From positions 1-28,386 of the forward strand of contig CADBPB010000225.1 in the NCBI GenBank assembly GCA_902796525.1: a DNA stretch of 28,386 bases, given 5' to 3'. The position numbers were made by a program, and so were the translations under genes. The DNA comes from an uncultured Erysipelotrichaceae bacterium. Lineage in GTDB: Bacteria; Bacillota_I; Bacilli_A; Erysipelotrichales; Erysipelotrichaceae. The notes beneath the pieces were generated by a model that was given only the letters and a program-made list of their open reading frames with translations, searched no databases and had not been told where the DNA came from. Below, piece after piece: positions 23,825 to 28,386 of the stretch (the stretch's first letter is position 1; each line of letters opens with the position of its first letter).

Positions 23825-23830
23825 ATTATA
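23825..23830 (-). promoter_or_regulatory. -10 element for the tsaC operon, ATG at +1
   Basis: A consensus TATAAT (23830 to 23825) precedes the ATG at 23818 by exactly 6 bases, which places the expected transcript start on the A of the ATG. The -35 region (TTTTGT at 17 bases) is weak and overlaps the tail of the preceding operon's terminator. Confidence 0.5.
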
Positions 23831-23846
23831 TCGTAAATAAGAAAGA

Positions 23847-23879
23847 AACAAAAATGTCCGTCAAACGGAACGGACATTT
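23847..23879 (-). terminator. Terminator of the operon ending in DUF1905
   Basis: A perfect 10-bp stem, AAATGTCCGT (23852-23861) with ACGGACATTT (23870-23879), has an 8-base loop. On the minus strand it is followed by TTTTTGTTTC. It lies just past the DUF1905 stop and directly upstream of the tsaC promoter. Confidence 0.88.
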
Positions 23880-23884
23880 CTCTT

Positions 23885-24172
23885 TCACCGATCATCTCCG
23901 ATTTCGATCCTGACATGGATGGGATCACCGTTTTTCTTGCCCAGTTTCTGTCGGATCGCTTTCAAGACACCGATCACGTAGCAGATCGATCCATCTTCAT
24001 TTCTCAGCCCCATATTGACGATGCTGCCATCATATGGGATCCCATCAAAAAAGGCGCGAACCTTCGTCCGGCCTTTTCCCGTTTCCAGACGCAAGTCCCA
24101 AGGAAAAACGACATAGGCACCGCCATCGTCCTGATTCTCGATCAGAATCGTATCATACTCATATTTCTTCAT
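23885..24172 (-). CDS. DUF1905 protein
   Basis: A 95-residue soluble protein matching DUF1905 along its length: GGAYVVFPWDL, GKGRTKVRAFFDGIPYDGSIVNMG, and the C-terminal IGVLKAIRQKLGKKNGDPIHVRIE. These segments form a small beta-barrel-like fold in the family, whose function is not known. Its start lies 14 bases inside the DUF2200 gene, with CGAGG upstream of the ATG, so the two are co-translated. It is the last gene of the run that enters from the window's right end. Confidence 0.9.
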   Translation of the reverse strand: MKKYEYDTILIENQDDGGAYVVFPWDLRLETGKGRTKVRAFFDGIPYDGSIVNMGLRNEDGSICYVIGVLKAIRQKLGKKNGDPIHVRIEIGDDR

Positions 24173-24509
24173 CGCCTCGTATCACTTTATCGATCGGCTT
24201 CCCTTTCGCAAGTTCATCCACAAGCTTATCCAACTGCCTGACTTTTTTCATCACAGGATCTTTGATTTCTTCGACCCGGACACCGCAGATCGTGCCTTTG
24301 ATCAAATCTGCTTTGTCGTTCCAGCAAGGAGCCGATCCGATGAATTCTCCATAAGTCAGATCCTGGATCATTGCAATATCCCGATACCCGGTCAGCCAGA
24401 AGATCAGCTGATCCAGTTCATCTTTCGTTCTCCCCTTCCGTTCTACTTTCTGCAGCAGCAATGCGTATATTTTCGCTACCGTCATATCAAGGATGTTTTG
24501 TCTTGCCAT
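24159..24509 (-). CDS. DUF2200 protein
   Basis: A 116-residue soluble protein with the conserved DUF2200 path: VAKIYALLLQKVERKGRTKDELDQLIFWLTGY, then LIKGTICGVRVEEIKDPVMKKVRQLDKLVDELAKGKPIDKV is matched in pieces across residues 68-109. The family is about 110-120 residues with unknown function. ATG at 24509 follows AGAGAAAGA. It overlaps the DUF1905 gene, which suggests they act together. It starts 27 bases after the repeat-protein gene. Confidence 0.9.
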   Translation of the reverse strand: MARQNILDMTVAKIYALLLQKVERKGRTKDELDQLIFWLTGYRDIAMIQDLTYGEFIGSAPCWNDKADLIKGTICGVRVEEIKDPVMKKVRQLDKLVDELAKGKPIDKVIRGDEEI

Positions 24510-24536
24510 GTTTCTTTCTCTTGATTCATTCCATCA

Positions 24537-24872
24537 TTAAAGAATCGCGATCACCGCCATCAGCATCCTTCGATCGAGATGCCCGTCAATCACGTATGCC
24601 CATGTCCCGTTCGCGTGATTGATCCGATCTCCATCGATCCTGTAGATCCAGCGTCCGCTGCTGTCAGATACATACGTGCCATCGAAGCGGTACAGCCACT
24701 GCCCGTTCGCATAGTTGATCCGATCTCCATCGATCCGGTACTGCCATCGGCCATTGGCATCGCTCACATAATCCCCGTCCAGTCTGTACAGCCATCTTCC
24801 ATAGGCATCGTTGATCCTGTTTCCATCGACCTGCAGGTACCATGTCCCATCGCTTCGGTTGATTCTTGTCAT
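24537..24872 (-). CDS. Protein of six 16-residue tandem repeats
   Basis: A 111-residue protein made almost wholly of six repeats (residues 3-18, 19-34, 35-50, 51-66, 67-82, 83-98) of the form RIN-x-A-x-GRW-x-YRIDGD. Units starting RIN and YVSD alternate after the second copy, giving a 32-residue superunit. The pattern of W/Y every few residues with DG and NG turns predicts short antiparallel beta strands, resembling small repeat folds such as the predicted beta-flower proteins; that link is a guess. A 13-residue hydrophobic tail LDRRMLMAVIAIL ends it. There is no signal peptide. AGGAGGTACAT gives a very strong SD that overlaps the MATE stop. Function unknown. Confidence 0.75.
   Translation of the reverse strand: MTRINRSDGTWYLQVDGNRINDAYGRWLYRLDGDYVSDANGRWQYRIDGDRINYANGQWLYRFDGTYVSDSSGRWIYRIDGDRINHANGTWAYVIDGHLDRRMLMAVIAIL
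24579..24866 (-). repeat. 48-bp tandem coding repeat, six copies
   Basis: DNA encoding residues 3-98 of the repeat protein. Copies alternate in two types with period 96 bases. The cgatctccatcgatcc-type block recurs around 24625 and 24720, and a diverged form near 24820. Protein copies 3-4 and 5-6 match at about 23 of 32 residues. The near-identity of some blocks suggests recent duplication or recombination. Confidence 0.8.
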
Positions 24873-24881
24873 ATGTACCTC

Positions 24882-26243
24882 CTATGCCTGTTTCGCTTCC
24901 CTCAAGCCATGTTCCAGGACCCATCCGGAACTGTAGAAATAGACCGTTGCCAGGATGCCGGCCATCGCATGACCGAACGCTGTCGCGCAATACAGGATAT
25001 GCACATCGTAGAACAGTTTCAGTCCGATCGTAACAAACAGGATCTTGCAGATGCACTGGCCGAAAATGGCGATATACATCGGATAACGCACATTCCCTGC
25101 GCCGCGGCAGGCTCCGTTATAGATGTGAGAATAATTGATGAAAAAGATTCCGAACAGCGCAAATCGGACCATGTTCGTTCCGTAGTAGACCGCTTCCTGA
25201 TCATCGCTGAATCGGGACACGAGCACAGGAGCCAGAATCGCGATGATCGCAATCGACAGGATCGTAAAGGCGGTCGAAATGCGTGCGCTTTCTTTGATCG
25301 ATTCACGCGCCCTGTCATATTTCTGCGCGCCAAGATTCTGCGCCACCAGAGACATGGTCGCATTGGACACGGAAACGGAAAACAGCTGGGCCCAGTTGGC
25401 GACCTTTTCACCTACTCCTATGCCTGCGATGACCGGATAAGGAAATTCATTGACTCTTGACTGGACCAGGATGGATCCGATCGCGATCAGCATGTTCTGG
25501 AATCCTGCCGGGATCCCAAGCCTGCAGATCTCGAGAACCGTCTCGAAACTGAATTCGATATTCTTGAAATCGAAGTCCACTCCTTCATACGTCAGCATCA
25601 GTCTCAACGCCAGAATATCCATCGTGAACTGAGAGACGATGGTAGCGATCGCCGTACCGATCACATTGAGATGGAACACCCTTACCAGCAAGACTCCCAG
25701 AATGATGTTGATGATGGAACTGATGATGGAATAGTACAGCTGATGCTTCGTATCCCCGAAACTGCGGAGAATGAAGAAACACATCTGATAGGTCAGTACG
25801 GCGGTATTGCCTAAAAAATAGACCCTGAGATATTCGAAAGCGTCCTTGTAGATATCTCCGGTGATATTGCATATCTTCATCAGGAACGGCAGAAACAGTT
25901 CCGACAGCGCTGTAATGATGATGCCGCCGGCAATGCCGAATACGATTGCCGTATCCAAGGTCTTTTTCAGATTGTGCGAATCCTGTGCGCCATAGTATTT
26001 CGCAATCAGGATCCCCGCTCCCATTCCAAGTCCATAGAAAGCATAATTGAACACATTGCAGAGCCAGGTCGTGGCGCTGACGGCGCTCAACGCTTTCAGT
26101 GAAACATAATTGCCGACGATCAGGGAATTGGTGATATTATACAGTTCCGAAAAGATCATGGAGATAAAGATCGGCCATGAGAAACTGAAAATCAATTTCG
26201 GGATATTTCCCTCTGTAAGTGATGTTAGTTTGGTCTTTGCCAT
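24882..26243 (-). CDS. MATE family efflux transporter
   Basis: A 453-residue twelve-helix membrane protein of the MATE (DinF/NorM-like) family, which exports drugs or metabolites using Na+ or H+ gradients. Family marks are SWPIFISMIFSELYNITNSLIVG in helix 1, GLGMGAGILIAKYYGAQ, and LGIPAGFQNMLIAIGSILVQ at the start of the second half. SNATMSLVAQNLGAQKYDRA is the matching motif of the second half, and RGAGNVRYPM is conserved before helix 11. Substrate unknown. The ATG overlaps the SIS-gene stop by one base (TAATG). The strong SD of the repeat protein lies in its 3' end. Confidence 0.93.
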   Translation of the reverse strand: MAKTKLTSLTEGNIPKLIFSFSWPIFISMIFSELYNITNSLIVGNYVSLKALSAVSATTWLCNVFNYAFYGLGMGAGILIAKYYGAQDSHNLKKTLDTAIVFGIAGGIIITALSELFLPFLMKICNITGDIYKDAFEYLRVYFLGNTAVLTYQMCFFILRSFGDTKHQLYYSIISSIINIILGVLLVRVFHLNVIGTAIATIVSQFTMDILALRLMLTYEGVDFDFKNIEFSFETVLEICRLGIPAGFQNMLIAIGSILVQSRVNEFPYPVIAGIGVGEKVANWAQLFSVSVSNATMSLVAQNLGAQKYDRARESIKESARISTAFTILSIAIIAILAPVLVSRFSDDQEAVYYGTNMVRFALFGIFFINYSHIYNGACRGAGNVRYPMYIAIFGQCICKILFVTIGLKLFYDVHILYCATAFGHAMAGILATVYFYSSGWVLEHGLREAKQA

Positions 26244-26992
26244 TACAGATTCCTGATCCTGTAGAAATACTTGTCTACCAGCCTGTCGTTGTGGTCGGCG
26301 CAGCTTTCGTCCATGAAGGCCATATGCCCGTTGTAGTAGACATCCGGCTCGAAGCCTCTCTGAACCAGGATCTCGACCATCTCCGTCAGGATGGCGTTCT
26401 GCAGATAGACGTTGGGGATGGTGGAGGTCGAACCGACCTTCATCGGAAAGTTCTCTATCTCCACGGCGGCATCGCCGATCAGGGAGCAGTTGTCCAGCAC
26501 GACATCCGCTACGTCCTTGAGCTTGACGCCGTCTTTATGCTTGGTCTTGAGGAAACCGGAGTATTCCACCGCAGTGATCGCGATGACCGGGATCCCCTTC
26601 TCTTTGGCTCTTAAGGCCGCATCCACGGGAGCGATGTTGTTTCCGGAATTGGAGACGACGATCATGCAGTCATTTGGCGTGATGCGATGATAGTCCACGA
26701 CCAGTTTCCCTATTCCGTAGGTGTTCTCGACGAAGTAGGACTTGGTGATCTCCTGGTTGCCCGTGGCGGAAGGCTCGAGCAGGGCGCAGTAGTTGGCCGG
26801 GGTGGCGGCCCTCCAGAAGGCGTCGTCCACCACCAGGTGGGAATGGCCTGTGCCGAAGCCGTAGATGATGCCGCCCTTCTCCGTGGTATCGGCCAGGATC
26901 TCTGCGGCCTTCATGATATTGTCCTTCTGGGTCGTCCTTACCTTCTCGACGACTTCATTGAGGATGCTGAAATAGTTCTCCCATGCTTTCAT
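26243..26992 (-). CDS. SIS-domain sugar-phosphate isomerase-like protein (UPF0309 type)
   Basis: A 249-residue protein with one SIS phosphosugar-binding fold, resembling UPF0309 proteins. Ligand-loop motifs are GFGTGHSH (45-52) and VVSNSGNN (112-119). NCSLIGDAAVEIENFPMKVGSTSTIPN and the C-terminal HNDRLVDKY are typical of this group, which includes predicted ketose/aldose-phosphate isomerases. A GAGGTAACT SD sets the ATG at 26992; ten further upstream codons overlap the dehydrogenase. The gene is markedly GC-rich (68% at 26761-26880) and prefers G/C-ending codons compared with about 47% in flanking genes, suggesting a separate history. It sits between an MDR dehydrogenase and a MATE transporter. 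Confidence 0.82.
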   Translation of the reverse strand: MKAWENYFSILNEVVEKVRTTQKDNIMKAAEILADTTEKGGIIYGFGTGHSHLVVDDAFWRAATPANYCALLEPSATGNQEITKSYFVENTYGIGKLVVDYHRITPNDCMIVVSNSGNNIAPVDAALRAKEKGIPVIAITAVEYSGFLKTKHKDGVKLKDVADVVLDNCSLIGDAAVEIENFPMKVGSTSTIPNVYLQNAILTEMVEILVQRGFEPDVYYNGHMAFMDESCADHNDRLVDKYFYRIRNL

Positions 26993-27002
26993 AGTTACCT
27001 CA

Positions 27003-28007
27003 TCAATAGTTCGTCCAGTCAAAGACGATGCTGTTTGTCTGATTCTTGTTGTACATCAGGTCGTAATAAGCCTGCTGGCATTCGTTGGGATCGATGATCC
27101 TGGTGATCATCTTTGTGACATCGATATCGTTTTTCAACAGATCGCAGGCGATCTGAAAATTACGCAGCATGCTGTCATTGCTTCCCGGGACAGGGGTCAC
27201 ATTGACTGTCTTATTGAAGGCACCGATGACTTTGATATCTTTCATATGGATATTGGACAGGAAAGGCATGAGATCCGTCTCATAGCTCTGCCTTGGCGAA
27301 CCAAGCAGCAGGACCTGTCCGTAATTGCGTACGGCAGCGACCGCATCGACGATCACGTTTGCCAGCCCGGTCACATCCACGCAGATATCGATCCCATCCG
27401 GATATGTTTCCTTTAAGTACTCCAGCTGATCTTTTTCGCTTACGGCATGTTCCACGCCCATGACTTTCGCCAGTTCGCAGCGGTTTTCAACGATATCCAG
27501 GCCAACGACTTCACAGCCCATTTTCTTATATAGCAAAGCGGTCAGTATCCCGATGTTGCCCAAACCGAATACCGCCACGCGATAGCCCAGCTTCACTTCG
27601 GTCAGATTGACGCCCTGTATCGCCACCAGCAGCAGATTGATCGCGGTAGCGCGGATCGGATCGAGATCTTCCGGTAATCTGATGATCATCGGGCCCTGTA
27701 CGTCATTGCCGTTTTTCCACCGGACCAATGAAGCATGCGGTGCATTCACAAAGACCCGCTCTCCGATTTCCGCATCGATCTCTTTTCCTTTAGAAATGAT
27801 CCTTCCGACCATGCAGTAGCCCGGCCGTACCGGATACTTGAATCCCTGCTTCAAAGCGAAAGCTCTTGACAGTTCTGTTCCTGCGGAAATCATCGAATAC
27901 TCCGCTTTGATAATGGCTTCGTTTTCTTTCAGATCATTCGTATCGATCTCTTCGCAGTTCACATGCGATTCCCCGATCCCTGTCAGTTCTACAAAACTAC
28001 TCTTCAT
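27003..28007 (-). CDS. MDR-family dehydrogenase lacking the zinc ligands
   Basis: A 334-residue medium-chain dehydrogenase. The Rossmann NAD(P)-binding motif is VFGLGNIG (146-153), and the C-terminal catalytic half is followed by DGIDICVDVTG. In place of the catalytic-zinc CGTD it has SAGTEL (41-46), and the structural four-cysteine lobe is absent. It therefore belongs to the zinc-less branch near BchC/sugar-type dehydrogenases, and the substrate is probably a polyol or sugar derivative. GGAG six bases before the ATG at 28007 supports that start, while an ATG at 28019 lies further inside the upstream gene. It overlaps DUF3267 by 11 bases and precedes the SIS gene by 10. Confidence 0.82.
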   Translation of the reverse strand: MKSSFVELTGIGESHVNCEEIDTNDLKENEAIIKAEYSMISAGTELSRAFALKQGFKYPVRPGYCMVGRIISKGKEIDAEIGERVFVNAPHASLVRWKNGNDVQGPMIIRLPEDLDPIRATAINLLLVAIQGVNLTEVKLGYRVAVFGLGNIGILTALLYKKMGCEVVGLDIVENRCELAKVMGVEHAVSEKDQLEYLKETYPDGIDICVDVTGLANVIVDAVAAVRNYGQVLLLGSPRQSYETDLMPFLSNIHMKDIKVIGAFNKTVNVTPVPGSNDSMLRNFQIACDLLKNDIDVTKMITRIIDPNECQQAYYDLMYNKNQTNSIVFDWTNY

Positions 28008-28386
28008 TTCTATCTCCATAGATCGTCACATCGATTCCGGTATCTTTGATGTAGATCTCTTCCTTATATTTCGAAACCAGATAAGACACATAAAGATCGC
28101 CTGCGCATCCGCCGATATTGGTGACTTGCAGAAAAACAAGCGGCCAGTACAGCGTTCCATGAAACAGGATCAGCAGTATCGTAAAGAAGACCGTCCACAG
28201 CACAAATGGCGCCAGTGCGATCGCGATGTATGCTTTGGCACCGAAATAGTCCTCGCTGCTGCCTGCATAGGCGTACAATCCGGTAAAACCATATTTCACT
28301 TTCTGACCGCCGTAATATTTCATTACGACGCCATGCGTCAGCTCATGAAGAACCATATATACGATCATAGCGACACAGGTCAGAAG
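27997..28386 (-). CDS. DUF3267-type membrane metalloprotease, partial
   Basis: The C-terminal 129 residues of a protein whose 5' end lies past the right edge of the window; the frame is open to the last base. HELTHG (with HExxH) near the visible start, a GCAGDLY aspartate about 80 residues later as possible third zinc ligand, and at least two hydrophobic helices (YIAIALAPFVLWTVFFTILLIL and a following WPLVFLQV) match DUF3267 zinc proteases, which may act in the membrane. The true start cannot be seen. It is the upstream member of the MDR-SIS-MATE run. Confidence 0.78.
   Translation of the reverse strand, partial: LLTCVAMIVYMVLHELTHGVVMKYYGGQKVKYGFTGLYAYAGSSEDYFGAKAYIAIALAPFVLWTVFFTILLILFHGTLYWPLVFLQVTNIGGCAGDLYVSYLVSKYKEEIYIKDTGIDVTIYGDRNEE

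Noticed and set aside
23819..23851. tsaC start at the upstream ATG 23851
   Set aside because: The extra 11 codons contain the TATAAT -10 and no SD; the shorter start fits the family N terminus.
24579..24866. CRISPR array
   Set aside because: The regular 48-bp period is an in-frame coding repeat with no unique spacers, and no cas genes are present.
24579..25460. 293-residue plus-strand ORF over the repeat gene and MATE gene
   Set aside because: Its apparent repeats (PISIDPV) are the complement of the real 48-bp coding repeats; the remainder opposes the MATE gene.

Overview
The window looks like the chromosome of a low-to-mid GC member of the Bacillota. Spot counts give roughly 43-50% G+C in most genes. 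The evidence is a split GcvPA/GcvPB glycine decarboxylase, a YwzB-type DUF1146 protein, a CBS/DRTGG family II pyrophosphatase, PcrA, acyl-phosphate-dependent PlsY and strong AGGAGG-type ribosome binding sites. An Erysipelotrichia-like host is my guess from the overall flavour and is not proven. Coding density is high, most genes lie on the minus strand, and no gene-free stretch exceeds about 210 bases. I see no phage, transposase, CRISPR array or rRNA.

Layout. Positions 11-125 hold tRNA-Arg(ACG) and a terminator. A GNAT acetyltransferase follows at 185-643. The minus strand from 8063 down to 849 is a complete glycine cleavage operon in the order gcvT, gcvH, gcvPA, gcvPB, lplA, lpdA, with plsY behind it. 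It therefore encodes the four cleavage activities (the P-protein as two subunits) and the lipoate ligase that charges GcvH. Upstream, a divergent 48-residue membrane peptide (8261-8407) shares the control region, which has a palindrome and an extended -10 but no glycine riboswitch that I can see. A DUF885 metallopeptidase lipoprotein (8541-10364) is divergent from an orphan 145-residue protein (10399-10836). Next on the minus strand is a three-gene unit: Nudix hydrolase, P-loop NTPase-CYTH fusion, and pcrA (14632 to 10833). Divergent from it are a SAM methyltransferase and an RluA-type pseudouridine synthase (14669-16170).

From 28386 to 16167 everything is on the minus strand. A 5'-truncated DUF3267 metalloprotease leads a run of zinc-lacking MDR dehydrogenase, SIS-domain protein, MATE transporter, a six-repeat protein, DUF2200 and DUF1905, ending at a terminator. 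Then come tsaC, the CBS pyrophosphatase, nagA, DUF1146 and a signal-peptide/four-TM protein, all with overlapping stops and starts. After these are GlsB/YeaQ, an EamA transporter, a patatin-like lipase and a double thioredoxin-fold lipoprotein.

The most unusual pattern is regulatory. Five genes that begin transcription units (10399+, 14632-, 14669+, 18248-, 23818-) lack a Shine-Dalgarno sequence and have a -10-like hexamer 6 (once 8) bases before the start codon, as expected for leaderless mRNAs. Genes inside operons mostly carry normal Shine-Dalgarno sites. Other points to check are the GC-rich SIS gene, the alternating 16-residue repeat protein, the NTPase-CYTH fusion, and a terminator directly abutting the eamA start codon.
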